A model generated the notes under the pieces. That model saw only the letters and a list, made by a program, of their open reading frames with translations. It had not been told where the DNA came from and did not search any database. A DNA stretch of 64,000 bases from Puccinia triticina (Eukaryota > Basidiomycota > Pucciniomycetes > Pucciniales > Pucciniaceae), in the NCBI RefSeq assembly GCF_026914185.1, contig NC_070569.1:868001-932000 (forward strand), in the 5' to 3' direction. Within the stretch, counting starts at the first letter, position 1. Each line of letters opens with the position of its first letter. This document shows positions 34,073 through 47,025 of the stretch, piece by piece. The position numbers and the translations under genes are program-made.

Positions 34073-34573
34073 GACAGTGCACACTGCACACTGCATGGTA
34101 CATGTCGATGAAACTGACATGCAGGGTAATCATACAAACATGTGATGTAGCATCCAAATATACCAGTTGAAGTCAAAGTGTAACAAAGGGTATATAACAC
34201 ACAAAGACAAACAAATCCAAACCTAGATGGCCGCAGTTGAGAATAAACGTTGCAGGAATTTTCAAATTGCTGCAACTGATGATGTAGAACAAAGAGACTG
34301 GCTGACTTGTACATTTCAAAACTAATACGTAGCATCCTTTATTCCTGGAATGGGATAACGCAGGGAAGTAAAGAGAATAACCCTTTTGCCTTTGTGGGTG
34401 GAAATTTGACACCAAATTCTTTTGCTGTCCGTCACCTTTGGAGGCAGGGGATGGCCGAATAAAAGAAAAGCTTCAATGCTGGTTGGGTCTTCCTTGTCCC
34501 ATCCCACCCTCAAACTCTAGAATTGCCAGTCAGAACTCAACCTACCTTATATCAAAACAACTAAACAATCATA

Positions 34574-35313
34574 ATGATTGAGGTTGCTGCTAATTTATTT
34601 CTTGCAAATACATGTAGTATCCAAGTTGTTGGAGAAGAAATACGCCTGAGCTCTCCTATTGCATCATATCAGCTCCCGCCATTGTACACCAGCTATCAAC
34701 GATATAATGTTGTGCTCAAATCGTCTGATCCTGCTATTCCTGCAAACTTCTACAATAGTCTTGCCCAAATCTTCCTTTGCGGAAAATTAACTTTGTGTCC
34801 GATGTCAAACCAACCAACTATTACTGTAGAGAACCATCATTGGTACATTCACCATGGTCAACTTCCCAACCTGTATCAATACGAAAACGCCCAGGTCTTT
34901 GGGATGGCTCGAGTTGTAAAGGTCCACTGGCATCCAATTCACGAGAGGGTCTCTCATCTCAAAGTTGTTGATCAAACGATGAAACAGGTATGGGATTTAC
35001 CTCTGGACCAGAATGTTGATTTAGAAGTTAGATAATGCCCCATGATCTTGGCTTGAGTCTGTTCTGTGAACTTGCTGATCGTCCCTGTCTGCAGTCAAAA
35101 TCCGGTCGAATCAATTTGTGTTCACTCAATTCGGAGGCGCTCAAAAACTTTCAAGACCTTAAAAACGGAGATTCTATTAGGTTTGGCGGAAGTGCAGCTC
35201 AAGTGCCCAGTGTCCGCTATGGATTGCTTTCTGTTGGTGTATGTATCCCGCCATCTAATCAAGACGGTCTTCTTCCACAAGCAGGGGCTGATTGGCTGTC
35301 TGGGTATCATTGA
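34574..35313 (+). CDS. Uncharacterised cargo protein of the giant element
   Basis: Exon 1 (34574-34987) begins MIEVAANLFLANTCSIQVVG. An intron with donor GTATGG and acceptor CTGCAG (34988-35093) leads to exon 2, which starts SKSGRINLCSLNSEALKNF and ends QAGADWLSGYH at 35313, about 210 residues in all. A further intron from GTATCATTG (35304) to GATCAG (35350) could replace the last residues with a longer tail ending at 35510 (NWILLEEQSKKEIQ...). The protein is beta-rich by eye (IQVVGEEIRLSSPI, YQRYNVVLKSSDP) with no motif I recognise. It is one of the few plus-strand genes in the element. No frame damage is visible. Expression and function are unknown. Confidence 0.5.
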
Positions 35314-36004
35314 TTTTAGGCTGAGTGTGTGGTGAAACTTATTTGATCAGAGGTAACTGGATACTGCTTGAGGAGCAATCCAAAAAAGAGATACAAACTG
35401 GAAGCCAAAGATTGGAAGGCACCCCGAACCACAAGAAGGAAATCCAACAAGAAAGTTCACCACCGCCGAACCTGAGGATTACCATTTGCTTTCATTTTGC
35501 TCACTTATGACTACTCTACCCCATGCTTTAACCAACAGATAAACCAACACAACAATACATTTGAAAGAATTTGCCTCAGACGTATGACAAAAAATTGCCG
35601 TAGAGACATTCAAGGAATGCCACTATGCTTACTGAGGCTTGGCTGAGCAATACATGGGGTGTGAAGGGAATTTGCACCGTGTGTGAATGTGTTACACACT
35701 CCACTGTTTGAATGCAAACTACAACATCCCTTGTAAGAGATAATCGGGGAAACCCCATGTTGAAAGAAGACATCTTGATGTCAAGATGGAATTTAGAGAG
35801 AATCACAATCAGAACAAATACTTTCAAAAGAATCATGTGTGGCTAGGAACAACGGTTGATTACAGCCTCAGTGTCTGGGAAGTTGAATTCTGATATTTGT
35901 CAAAAATCAAATCACTGAAGGAATAAATAAAATTGAGAGTATGAGTAAAATACCATCAGACAGAGATAAAATTTACCGTATGTATATGTACAAGCTTCAA
36001 GAAT

Positions 36005-38564
36005 TTAACTATCTTCTATTTGACGAGAAGCATGGGGAATAAGGAATGGCGAAGTGGGCTGGCATTCTGCCCAATGGCTGAGAAAATCAAGAGTGATGGC
36101 CTCAGCAATCTCATGGCGAGTTGGGGTCTTCTCCATGTGGGAGATTTTGTTGGGCAGGCGGAAGACAGGCGCAAATATTTGAACAATATATGCTGAGAGG
36201 TTTTTCCAGATGGGTTCTTCGGGTGTGTGAGATGAGGTTGAGTATTGCTTAACCACTGCCATTGCCTGGGTGAATTCCATGCAATCAGAGACAACAGCAT
36301 GGCGGTGGTTCTTGGACGCTAGAAAAAGACCGCAAACACCACCAAGGATGAAAAATATCAAAGGCTGGTAGTTTTGTCAACGCTGGTATGACTGGAGTTT
36401 GCGAGTCGATTCATCCCGAAGCTTGGCCAATTCTGTTGATTCTGGGTTAATCTGGGTGAGAGCATTGGATGATTTACGAGTAGCAGCGCGGGTCCGTTTA
36501 TTGGCTTTTTTCTGGACTTCCGTCTGTGGTGGCTCGCTGAGTGCATGCGTTTGGAAGATGACGTATGCTGAGAGAACGTCAAGAATGAGATTTAAGAACT
36601 CATGGAGAACATCAGAAGAGTGAGATCTCTGAGGGATTTGAGCATCCAAATTGGGATCTTCTTCGACAGACTCAAAGGTGGAGTTGCGATTTTTGATGGC
36701 CTCGATGTATTGAAGTACTTGCACACCTTGTATGATTTGATCGTTACTCTCGTGGGTGGTTGGGACGGGTGGCTTGTACAAATTATCGGCCATGATCTCA
36801 ACAGATGCTGCAACAAGCTTGGCCCACTCAGCAATCGAGGATTCGGTAGGGTGTGCGAGTCAATAGAGGAAACGAACTAGGGTTGATTCTGAATGTGGTG
36901 TCTTGGCAGCGGTAGAGATGAAAGCTTGGGGCGGAAGGGATTTGTCTTTGTTTCCAAATGTGGCTAGCAGGGGGAAGTCAATGATGTCCGGACAGTACCA
37001 CTGTTCATTGTGTGATGGTGATAAGAAGCTGTTGGCTAAAGAGAGGGCAGTAATAACCTAATTGTTAGTTATTCTGTGTTTGGCAGGAGTGATAAAAATC
37101 TAAGAATCAACACTTACCGAGGGAGCTGATTGTTTTAATCCAGGATGCATATGAGCATGCCGTGCGTTGAAAGTGGAATTCAGGTTTTGGAGGAGCCGAA
37201 GTTCGCATGGAATGTACGCGAAATTGAACAAGAGAGGTGAGGGAAGCCCAGGTCGTTTGGTACCTCTGCCAAGATGGTTTCGATCCCTCAAAATCTTGGT
37301 GAATATGAACAACTTTGATTCACACATCGACAGACTTGAGGATTGTCAGTGGACGAACAGGCACCTGACGAGCCAGATCGGAACGGTTTTCCGTCGATGT
37401 TCCACCAGAGGTTGGATTTGGTTGTCCTGAAGAGGTATCTGGACCACTGGCGGGAGGTGGAGCATCTGAATTCTTTGGCAAAGGTTTGGGTGCTCCTGTC
37501 GGTTCCTGTCGGGATGGGTCGACAGCAGCTGCTGAATTATTGTTCGAGACGCCTGGTTGTCCATTGATGGTCTCAGTGGCAGCTGATGGGTGGAACTCAG
37601 GTGCAATCGGATTTTCTTGATTATCAGTAGCCGAGTGCTGATCCATAGTTGGGACTTGTGATTGGCCGAGTGGAGTGGGCGAAGCCTGTGCAGGATTAGT
37701 GGAGGTGTCCTGTGATCTGTGAGGCTCGGAAGTATTGATGGTCGGAACAGGTGCCTTGAGTGAGCCCACTGAGGTCTCAATGGTCGGATTTTTTGTGAGA
37801 GCATTTTGCGCAATGGGATTCTGAGGTTGGGCTGATGCAGTCAGCGGATTTGCTGGCTTTGAGGGGTTAGACTCTGTTGTGTTTGTCGCATTCTTGGCCA
37901 ACAGGTCCACTGGCCGAGACAAGCCAGCTTTCTTTGCTCGTTTCTTGGGAGGCTTGCTAGATCCAGTTGAAATTCGCGGTGAGGTGGAGCTGGGTTTAAC
38001 TGGTTCAATCTTGATGGCTTCCTCATTGGGAATTTCTCCGGTTTCCTCCCAGGCTTGGAAAAAGATTCAGGTATAAATGCAATGCAGCCTTGGAATGGGA
38101 TAGAGGAATCTTAAAAACCACTGGACTCACTGCGTTTTGTGCTGGTAATGGTATTAGCAAGGACATCGACTAGATTTTTCCAGCTTCGAGGGAGCTTGAG
38201 GTTTCTGAGGCCTTGTGCAGCTTGTTCAGCAACTTGAATCGTCTTTCCGAACTCCTCTGCTGTTATTTGCTGGATTTCATTATCGAGGATGGGTTCAGTC
38301 GGATTAAGAGGAAGAGGACCACCGGGATCACTTTTGCTAATAGCAAACTCCTCAAAAGTTGGTGCTGGTAAGGTCTGGGATGGAAAGTTGGCTTCGAGCA
38401 CCTGACGACCTAGAGGAAGATGTCCAAGGTGAGAAACAGGCTGGAGGTCATCATCAGAATCATTCAATTAACATACTTGGTGGGGGAGTAGAAGGGTCTG
38501 ATGGGATGGGTGGTTGCACAGATGTTGATTCCTGGGGAGGGCGTGGCGCAATACTAGAATCCAT
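36005..38564 (-). pseudogene. Uncharacterised multi-exon protein with two in-frame TGA codons
   Basis: Starts MDSSIAPRPPQESTSVQPP at 38564. Introns GTATGT...CTCTAG and GTGAGT...CCAAG lead to FGKTIQVAEQAAQGLRNLKL and RSWKNLVDVLANTIT. A Pro/Ser/Asn-rich disordered region with a basic patch PPKKRAKKAG follows, then PSPLLFNFAYIPCELRLLQN. The last part (37036-36005) is one open frame interrupted by TGA at 36860-36862 and 36377-36379. Frame and composition continue beyond both: AEWAKLVAASVEIMADNLYK, LHEFLNLILDVLSAYVIFQT, and LIFFILGGVCGLFLASKNHR with HAVVSDCMEF. Both stops could come from CGA (Arg) by C-to-T change at CpG. I associate the fold with multicopy rust proteins of unknown function. Helical, disordered N-terminal half; no catalytic motif seen. 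Confidence 0.55.
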
Positions 38565-39127
38565 CTCTGCCTTGTTAAGAGTAAGTGATATGGCCGGTAG
38601 AATTTCGGGATGTTGTTGAGAATGAAGAGAAATAATTGGTTGGTGAGTGAGGGGTGGGATAAAAGTACGGAGGGAAAGCAGCCTCTTATATATTGACGAG
38701 TTTTGTTCCAGAATGATCCCCTTGTGAATTTTTTTTTCGCTCAGCCTTTGTCCACCCACAATCCACCTTTGTCAAGAGATTAGCTGACAGATCTGTTTGG
38801 TATAATTGAAATCAAACAAAGCATGATTTTAGCTTTGAAAATAGATTCATCATGCTGTAATCTGTAGAGTTTGTCATCTCCCAATGCACGGTTTGTGTAG
38901 CAGCTCATTTGTAGGCTTGAATTATGTCCATGATTTAGGCATCAGCACGCTTTGATCTCAAAATACATTGTTTGAAAATGCTAGTTGGATGATCCACAGA
39001 TCTCCTCAGATCTGGCATGATGATCATAATCACAGCATGATGAACAAAAAAAAAAGGAATTTGAATGAGGCAGGTCCATCCTTCTGCACAAGTCAACTTG
39101 AAAGCTTTCTGAATTATGTGCAAACTG

Positions 39128-39143
39128 ATGTACGCGCGTACAT
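39128..39143. promoter_or_regulatory. 16-bp palindrome, copy 3
   Basis: Perfect ATGTACGCGCGTACAT; followed by TCCAGTGGACATC. Confidence 0.7.
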
Positions 39144-39252
39144 TCCAGTGGACATCAGAGACAGTTCAGGTCAAGTTGCCTGGTCCAATTGAATGAGTAT
39201 ACGGGAAGCCATCTCAGTTGATGACAGCTGTGAGCAGGATCAGAGCCCCCCC

Positions 39253-39268
39253 ATGTACGCGCGTACAT
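39253..39268. promoter_or_regulatory. 16-bp palindrome, copy 4
   Basis: Perfect copy preceded by CCCCCCC and followed by TAGAGGGACATC, much like copy 1. Confidence 0.7.
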
Positions 39269-39459
39269 TAGAGGGACATCTCAGGATAAAACTCAGTGGT
39301 CCATCTCTGATGTGTAATTGACAAACAAGTGAACCCACGGTTAGAGTATACTTTGGTACACGTAAGTCTGGAGAACACAACAGTGGCAGAAACATGAAAA
39401 ATTTCGAGGCACATCAATAGGCAAATTGATATGAGAACACATGAGACAATGGCATAAAG

Positions 39460-41141
39460 CTAATCAACATTCATCCTCCCTCCCGCAGCCCCAGTTGAAC
39501 CTTCTGCAGGAGCACCACTTGCACCAACACCGCTAGATTTGTCTTCTAATCTCCGTTTGTTTTTGTTACGAGGTTGGGGTTCAGTGGCTGAAGATGTACC
39601 TGTCGCTGAACATCGTGTTTTCAGATTCTGGCTGATCTCCGGTAGGCCCATTGGTTTGACCTGGGAGACGGTCTCTTGCTCGAAAGGACTGAGGAGTTGC
39701 CACCAAGCATTGGCATAGCAATCACGCGGCAAACCTCGTGGGATACCCCTTACCCCCTTGAACGTCTTGATTCTGGTTCCTGAGCGTCCATAGATTTGCT
39801 GATTTGTTTCAATGGTCTTGTGGTGATTGGCCTGGGCTTGTACCATGTTGTCAAGGCAGTGAAGTACATAGGTGAGATCGCTGCTACGCCAATTGGGCGA
39901 AAGGGATAACGGTAACGTGTTCTGATCGCCATCTTCAATATCGGAGCCACAGTCCTTGTTTTCCACGACATGGGCCAGTAAGATATTCTCTTTCATGACT
40001 TTATCGAGCATTTTGCACCTGTTTTCTCTTATCTTTAACATATTTAAATACATGTATACATCCTATCAGAGTGAGTCTTGCAGGGAACGGAGAAGTTGAG
40101 AGAATAGACAAACTTTCTTCCTCCATTGTTGGTATTGTGCCTTTGTAGCTTTCTCGTCTTTCAATTTCTTGTAATTGTCCCCGCTTATGTTTTTCGAATC
40201 TCTAATCTCCCGGCATTTGGTATTGAACCATCGTTGTATTATTGCTTGCGCCTGAGAAGCTTCTTGATTGGTTAAGGGCATCGATCGGCGGATCCATTCA
40301 ATGGATTTGGTTGCCAAAGTGTCCACTACAGCTGAGTTCCAGGGCAAATTGGCACCAAGCTGGGTATCCCAGTCAAAAGTGAGTCTTGAGATACCGGCCA
40401 ATGCAAGAGACCTCTCCACATCCGCCTTGGTTTGAGAGTTGATTGCTTGGCCCTTATGTTGGCCATTCAGGACGGCAGGAGTAAACGGTGGGGACTGGAT
40501 GTTCTTTCGGATTTCTTTTTCTGCCTGAGAGACAAAGTATTCGATCTCCGCGGGAGTCTTTGCCTTGAGCAGCAGGCGTAATCAATCCAGTTGCTTTTTT
40601 ATTTCGACTGTTCTTCTTTCCACCCAGTACTGTGCCTTTATTTTGGAAGGGCTCGGAGATGCTGGATAATCGTGAGGCTGAGTCGGATTACCCAGGAAGA
40701 ACTTGATGAAGCTTTGGATACTCCGAGAGAGTTTATCGCAATGTTCCGCCAGAGCCGTTTTTCCCGCAATTCCCCTCAATCGTTTCTCCGCGCGATGTTG
40801 GTCCTCCTCCGCCTCCGCCTCCTCCCTTGCCCGCCTAGCGTTTTCCACCACAAACTTGGGTTCCAGTCGAGATTTTTCCGGCAGTGGCTGGTTTTGTGGG
40901 AGTGAAGAGCTTCCCCCTACAGAATTTAAACCTCTCTCAGCACGGGAATTAAAATGGTGAAAAGTATCCACTGACCATCAGGACCGGTTTCCATTGCAGG
41001 AGCGTTCCCATCCGCTTGGATTTTTGGAATAAATCCATCTACAACAGCCGAAATCCAACACTCATCTGGACCCAGCGCGTCAGGGGTATCTCCTTGGTTT
41101 CCATTCCCAGAAAAGCTTGGTTCATCCGGGGCTGAAGGCAT
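39460..41141 (-). pseudogene. Uncharacterised rust-type repetitive protein with WRS / LPxxCY domain
   Basis: Exon 1 starts MPSAPDEPSFSGNGNQGDTP (41141). An intron GTCAGT...GCTGAG leads to a long charged helix (RRAREEAEAEEDQHRAEKRL) and SRSIQSFIKFFLGN. A TGA at 40582-40584 interrupts one continuous frame (...VEIKKQLD, stop, LRLLLKAKTPAEIEYFVSQA...). After WNSAVVDTLATKSIEWIRRS and AIIQRWFNTKCREI, a short GTTTGT...GATAG intron probably removes two stops near 40065. The C-terminal part (40053-39460) holds NWRSSDLTYVLHCLDNMVQA and GLPRDCYANAWWQLLSPFEQ, ending in a basic tail (NKNKRRLEDKSSG). The WRS and LPxxCY segments recur in the gene at 47284-48389. Function unknown; probably nuclear, judging by basic patches. 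Confidence 0.55.
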
Positions 41142-41553
41142 CGGGCCAGATTTCTTAAGAATATCAGAAGAAGTTCACGAATGCAAAGGCAGATAACAGA
41201 AGTGTTGCCGTATAGAATGTGAAGTTGTTGTTATTTAGTAATTTGACAAAAGTTGGTGGTTTATGATACGCAAATGGTTCAAGGAACAGGTGAATTCAAG
41301 ATGGATCGAGGTGTAAGCAGGACAAAGATTTTAGGGAAATCTTGCGCAATTTGGGCAGGCTTCAATTTGTCGCTCACAACAGGGAGAACACATATATAGA
41401 GATGTGGTAAATCAAAAACAGTGTGCCTGTCGCTAAGAGATAAACAATGATCCCCTTTGTACTATGCCTAAAAATTGTTGCATATGCCCTCCCATCCCTT
41501 CATATGTAAAGAAAACCCAAATAAAACATCAGGAAGACATACACCAGCACGTT
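41142..41553. other. Short intergenic region between transposase end and the WRS-domain gene
   Basis: AT-rich with no open frame worth calling; it presumably holds the transposase terminator and the WRS-domain gene's promoter. Confidence 0.4.
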
Positions 41554-44500
41554 TTAATGGTAGTTGTTGAGACTTACAGCTGTCCCCAATCCCACAGCAC
41601 TTATTGTTTGTATTTCAAAACCAAATGTTGAGATCAGATTTAGAAGAATTGCAACATGTCCAATGACCCTTTCACTGTCAATTACCTCATTCAGGTCATG
41701 ATCGGATTTCACTAAGCGGCAGTTGAGATCTGGGTAATCCTTGTATGGATCTTCCTCCCGTCCTACTTCCTTGAATGGTTTCACGATCAACCAAGTTTTC
41801 CCAGCTGTTTGTTCCGATTGGAACATTTGCTCCACTTCACCAAATCGTTGGTCCTTCCCTAGGTAGAACTCGACCAAGGAATTTGCTGGATGATGATCTT
41901 TAGTTGTGAATGTCTTGCCGTTGAGTTTGATGTATTCAACAAGATCAACTGTTGAGTTAAGTGGGGGTACACCTGCATGTTGACCAAGCTTCCCCCTTGA
42001 ACCTTCCTTGCCAGCCACCGCCCGCTTCCATTTTGACATCAGAGTTCTGTTCAACTGAGTTGATTTCTTCTTATTGTTGTCCTCCAACGCGCGGTTGTGT
42101 TTTGAAGTGTGGTCTTTCAGAACTAACTGGAATGTTGAGTTGATATGCCATTCCTTCATCAATGTCTTCGGGATATCATCTAAATACAATACATATGTCA
42201 CATTCTCAGTAATTAAATCCTCACAATGGCAATAATTACGCACAAATAAGCATGTGACTAACCGATGTGATGGTTTGTTGGCATCCTCTGCAACATTCCA
42301 TTAACTCATTCCTGTGCCCAAGCCGCTGTCGATTGAGGTGGGCCAAATCGGCGGATAACTTCAGAGTAATGCTGTGTCAGATGTAGATTCGGCTTGCTTG
42401 GTGCTTCTGGCCAGCCTTTTTGAAGACACTTTCGATAATCCAAGATTAAACTGTCAAGCTCATCGAGATCTTGAAGTTTGATCTTTGGGAGAGTCAGGAA
42501 GTGAGAAATTTTGGATAGCAAGGTAGTTGATTCTAGGAGTGAGAATATCCTTATTTTGCTTTCCTCAGTTGCGCAATCCTTGTATGCTGTGGTCCAAAGA
42601 GGAATCAAGGCAATGGGATAGTAAATCTTGTAAAGTATCAGCCATTCTGCTGCTTTCAAAGATCCGTGGGTAGCCAATCCCAAGTTGCGTGGCACCCGAT
42701 CAATCCAAGAGGGTACAATTGTATGCAAGATAGTCCGCCGTACTATGTCCAGCTCCTCTGGCAAGAGTTTTGGTTGGTTGAAATCCGGAATTGGTGATGC
42801 AGCAGCTCTGCGAGCTCTATGTCGAGGACGAGTGGCAGTGTGATCACTTCCACTCTCATCTGCAGAATCGGTGGTTACCTCCTCATTTGCGTCACAGAGC
42901 GCCTTCTTCCGCATCCGCAGGCTGTAGGAATGGGCAGATGTCCCGGCAGATGACCCATCTGAGGTTGCACCAGCGCCACTGCATGTTCTGCTTTGACCAA
43001 GATCTAGCTTTGTTGTGGCTGGTGTTTGCTTGGCTTTGGCTGCACGGGCTCGCTTGTTTGGTTTTTCCGAGGTCTGATTTGATTCTTCGACATCGTCTAA
43101 TTTCCGCTTGCCCTTGTTGGTGGAGTTAGGGACACAATCTGTTGCAAACGGAGGATCGGTATATGACTTGTTGTTCTGCCATTCCGCATCCTTCTCTTGA
43201 ATATCCTTAAGTTTGGATGCGACTGATGGCAAGGACATGAAGCGCATCGTGTGATCTTTCAAGTCACCCAAAATCAAGGCATGCATCAATTCAATCGAGC
43301 AGAATTCTATTGGCCTCCAGTATGGTAGCTCATTGAGCACACTCCATCTTGCGCCATGTTCCTTCACAAACTTCTTACGTTCAGTTGCATTTTCTAGTTG
43401 AAGCCAAAGTTTTGCATGTTTTTCGTGCTCTTCATTCGTCCGCCGGGTAAACTTTGTGGTGTCCGTTTCCTCAATGTCATGCTTGCTCAACATACAAAAA
43501 GAGCAAAACCTAATTGAGGCGTGACTTCCAAATCCAGCAACCTTCCGGAGAGCAGGAAGATCTGCGATCAGCGGAAAGATCACAGCCCGTATAGTTCTTC
43601 CTTGAGCATGAGAAGCAGTGGATTCAAAGAAGACTCCATCCCAAAATTCTTTCAATTCATTCACCAACGGTTGTAAGAGATGGTTGACTTTGTCTAGACT
43701 GGGTTCGTTGGGCCCAGGGATAATTCCAAAAAGGAATATGTTTTCCTGCTTGTAGCGCTGATTTGGAGGAAGGTTCAAGCAGATCAAGACAATGGCTCCA
43801 ACAGAGTTATGCTTCCCCAGATTCGAAGTTCCTTTGGCATTGAACCAGTCAAGATATAGGCTGAACACAAGATTTCCAGAATTCTGGGTAAATATCCCAG
43901 TTCCATCGTTTGAGTTGGGGAATTCGCGCCAGATTTGACCATGCCACACATCTTCCATGTCGTGGTTTGGTTCCCATCTAGTTTTGGGCAGGCTGGAGTC
44001 TAGCAAGGCCTCGAAAGAATTCTGAGAAAGCCGCTGTTTCAACCATGACTTGAGAGTTAAGTATGAGTATGTCCGAATTGGTTTTGATACTTGCTGTTTA
44101 TCGAGTTTGAAGAGGGCTTGATCACATTTGGGTACGATTTCTTGCAACTTAGCCCACTTACAATACCCCTGATATTGGGAAAAGAAGGACTGGGTGCATG
44201 TGATTGGAGGATTTTTGTCTCCTTTTATCAGAGGGTAGAGTGCAAAACATTTTTGGCAACATATTTGCGTTGTCAGATCTGGTACAAGGCCAAGTCGATG
44301 AAAAACCACATCTCAAGTTTTGGGAATCTGTTGGATCATTGCTTTAGCATCAATAATTCGTTCTTCAGTGCTCCACAGCTCTGCCAGGAATGAGATGTTC
44401 TGCCTTGCCGACTCCAGGAAAGATGCAGACCCATCTTTGCTCAGTTTGTCTTTTAAGACAGATTGGGCCATCTGAATCATGACCTGTGTGCAAAACTGCT

Positions 44501-45189
44501 CCTCCAAAAGTGGGATCTTCCTCGTGTTGTTTTCGAGAGGATTAGAGGTGGAGGCAGTCAGACCAGTCTGGGTCAAACTTGGATTAGCTCAAGATCTAAC
44601 TATGATATTATAGCAGATGTTGTTGAAACTGCAACTTCCCAGGTTTCCATTTCTCTCCATGTCACACATCTTTCACTCATTTCTCCTCCCTCCAGATGAA
44701 TATGCATGTTCACCTTCTGCCCACAACTTGTCCCCCAGTTGTGATAGTTTATAAACTTTGCTTTACAGAAGAAATAAACTCATCAGTCCTCTGCGCACTT
44801 TTCCCTGAGACCCAGTGAGTCTCTTGTAGTGAGGAGCTTTTTTCCTCCTCACAGCTAGCAGCTAGGCCCCTTTTCTGGGTCTCTTGTTTTTCCTCCCTCG
44901 CCCCAAGCTTTTTTCCTTGGGCCGCATTTCCTCCTCCCTCCGACTCGGAGGCCATAGCTTCAACAGATGTGATTCAACTCACCCGGATGGGATTAGAGCC
45001 CATTGGGCCTGCCTCCGGATGATTTGGCCCTTCCTTCTGGAGTTGCATAGTTGCTTTCTTCTGATGCAATTGATAGTCTTTCCGTCCCAATACCCTCCCA
45101 GGAACAATTCCACCACCGTCTTCTGCATGCTGCATGGTATTGCACCCATAGAATTCACAATGGCAAACAAGATTGGGTGTTTTAGGCAT
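41554..45189 (-). pseudogene. Plavaka-type (Tnp2-like, CACTA superfamily) transposase
   Basis: Exon 1 (from 45189) begins MPKTPNLVCHCEFYGCNTMQ with a Cys/His N-terminal motif typical of Plavaka proteins. The main exon (about 44577-42263) holds MEDVWHGQIWREFPN, NLVFSLYLDWFNAKG, SVGAIVLICLNLPPNQRY, LFGIIPGPNEPSLDKVNHL, IRAVIFPLIADLPALRKVAG, FCSFCMLSKHDI and ELMHALILGDLKDH. The last exon (42179-41554) holds SLVEFYLGKDQRFGEVEQMF, KTWLIVKPFKEV and DYPDLNCRLV. This is the catalytic transposase of the PF02992-like class that cuts and pastes elements with 3-bp target duplications, matching the termini at 26822 and 51803. The usual DxMH motif reads ELMH here. In-frame TGA codons at 44313-44315 and 42306-42308 (AQE, stop, VNGMLQ, where Arg fits), and perhaps at 44974-44976, suggest the copy is inactivated. 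Confidence 0.85.
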
Positions 45190-45832
45190 GTTGCGACTAG
45201 AGTTTGTTTCAATTGGAGTAGGTTGAGGATGAGTGATTTCAGAGGTCTTCTAGATATCAGATAGGAAACCACGAAGAAATTTACATTCATACATAAGCTG
45301 CGAAAAGCTGGTTGATGCAAGCTTTATATCATTGCTACTCAGATACCAAGATTGACTTTTTTCATGCTCATTTTGAGGAAAGAGTTACGTACATGGCACC
45401 CAAGAGTTGCATGTGCATATCTTGACACACCACCTGACCAAAGAATCTGCAAGCCATGAAGTTGATGTGATGTGCTAAGATCATGCATGAGTGCAAGTCA
45501 TTTAGATAGCAAGATGAGCATATGTACATATCATGTGCTTCAGTAGATGCTCATGAGGAGCTGGCCAAGATCGGGCTTCATCTCACCACGCGCTGCTTCC
45601 TCATTGAACTGGATTTACATTTTTCAGTTGGATTGAATCTAAAGTTCCAATGCCCGTTATAACCCCGCAACCATCACGCCTTCAGATTCTGTTTCGGAGG
45701 AGACTGCATCAACTGAATCAACATATTTGCGTTGTTTTAGCCTTTTATAAAATTTTACATTATAAAAAGTGTGTGGTATCCATGGGCCACAATTCTTGCA
45801 ATCACATCCTCCCCCATTACAAAAATTATTAA
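45190..45832. other. Divergent promoter region, transposase (-) and small gene (+)
   Basis: 640 bp between divergent starts, AT-rich from 45300. It is the only region that could serve both the transposase and the right-hand gene set. No palindrome copy lies here. Confidence 0.4.
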
Positions 45833-46312
45833 TTGTCAGAGGACCTCTCTTGTCTCAATCAAGCATCTCATCAGCCAATGGAACCTTTTTGTGCTATTCT
45901 ATCTCCAATACAAATTGTTTGGCTCAAAGACATGCAGACCAAGATTGATGAATCACTCAAGATTTTTGAGCCAGATTCTCATGAAGAACAACAATTGAAC
46001 ATTAGCAACACCAAAGAACGGGAACATGAGGCTTGGCGTTGGTATATTTTGTGTGATGGCAAAGTCAGAGCGGGCGCACAAGATATGCGTATTCCTGAAT
46101 GGGCAATCCCAAATGTCAAAGCCATATGGGATGCTAAAAGGAACCGTCTTGGAAAAGGTATTTGGCTTGAAGTTTTTCTTCTATTTTTCTGTTGAGCTGA
46201 TTTATGAATTCACATTCGACAAGGACCATTGATGTTTTCCACCCCAGATACCACGCCAGGGGGCTTGGTGGGCCCGGCAGCAGGCCAGCATCCTTAGGAT
46301 CATCAATGGTAA
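45833..46312 (+). CDS. Small uncharacterised cargo protein
   Basis: Exon 1 starts MSEDLSCLNQASHQPMEPFC and includes EREHEAWRWYILCDGKVRAG and RIPEWAIPNVKAIWDAKRNR. Donor GTATTT at 46159 and acceptor CCCCAG (about 46247) give a short exon 2 (DTTPGGLVGPAAGQHP, stop about 46298). About 125 residues, charged, Trp-rich in the middle. I recognise no domain. The upstream start may be incomplete. It is the first gene on the plus-strand side of the divergent promoter. Confidence 0.45.
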
Positions 46313-46887
46313 AAGATTGAATATAATGTGATCGTGAGTTATTAGAGCAAAAGATAACTGCTAACTTCCTGTAACTAACTGTTTGTTATATCAACAGTTA
46401 GCTGCATCATCTCCCTGTGGATCCTAAACTACTGCTCCATTTGTTCCTGACTGTATTCTTTGCTACCTCTGTCTGGATGTATAGTAATTCTTTGGTTTGC
46501 TCTGCTCCAGATTCAAGTGAAAGATTCAGGATCCCCATCTATCTCATGTCTGTGGTTGTGCATGGTCATGAGATGGCTTGTGTCCCCAACACGTTAGACA
46601 AATCTCTGCTTTACGTGGCTGTGTCTCTGTTTTTGAATCTACTTCAGCTAGCGTTCAATTTTTTATGTATTGAGGTTGTTTGGAGATATTAGATTATGCT
46701 TTGCGGTGATCAGATTTTGCCGGCAAAGTTATTTTGCTTTGGCTTAACACTCAGAAAAGGCATTGAATTTGCTGGATGTTGCATGGGATTAAAGAATATG
46801 TGGCATTGGCGCTTGCTCCCGAGCAAGAAATATCAATGGTTGGGGCTCATGTACGATCAGACATTTCATGTGTTTGGTGTCACTGTC

Positions 46888-46903
46888 ATGTTCGCGCGTA
46901 CAT
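46888..46903. promoter_or_regulatory. 16-bp palindrome, copy 5 (one mismatch)
   Basis: ATGTTCGCGCGTACAT, about 400 bp upstream of the gene at 47284. Confidence 0.65.
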
Positions 46904-47025
46904 GGGCGGGAATCTGCAGCAAGATAAAATGATGATCATACATTTTTTCACGGCCAATCGGCCCAAATATTCAGATTGTAATACCAAGTTTGGAACCAGC
47001 AATGCATTTGCCCAAAGTCACCCAC

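Larger units (their letters stand above)
30786..34573. other. Long intergenic region of the giant element
   Basis: 3.8 kb without a supported gene, mostly AT-rich unique sequence. It holds two copies of the 16-bp palindrome (32378-32393, 34057-34072). Short open frames that cross the palindromes (HVRAYMRG) are not considered coding. Confidence 0.5.
38565..39459. other. Intergenic region holding two close palindromes
   Basis: No gene seen. Two perfect copies of the palindrome lie 125 bp apart (39128 and 39253). Confidence 0.5.

Noticed and set aside
40054..40069. Adjacent TGA and TAG between two coding segments of the WRS-domain gene as further nonsense mutations
   Set aside because: A plausible short intron (GTTTGT...GATAG) removes both.
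36005..44576. UGA recoded as an amino acid in the giant element
   Set aside because: TGA serves as the stop in the OTU gene and no recoding signal is visible; CpG deamination of CGA is simpler. Kept only as an alternative.
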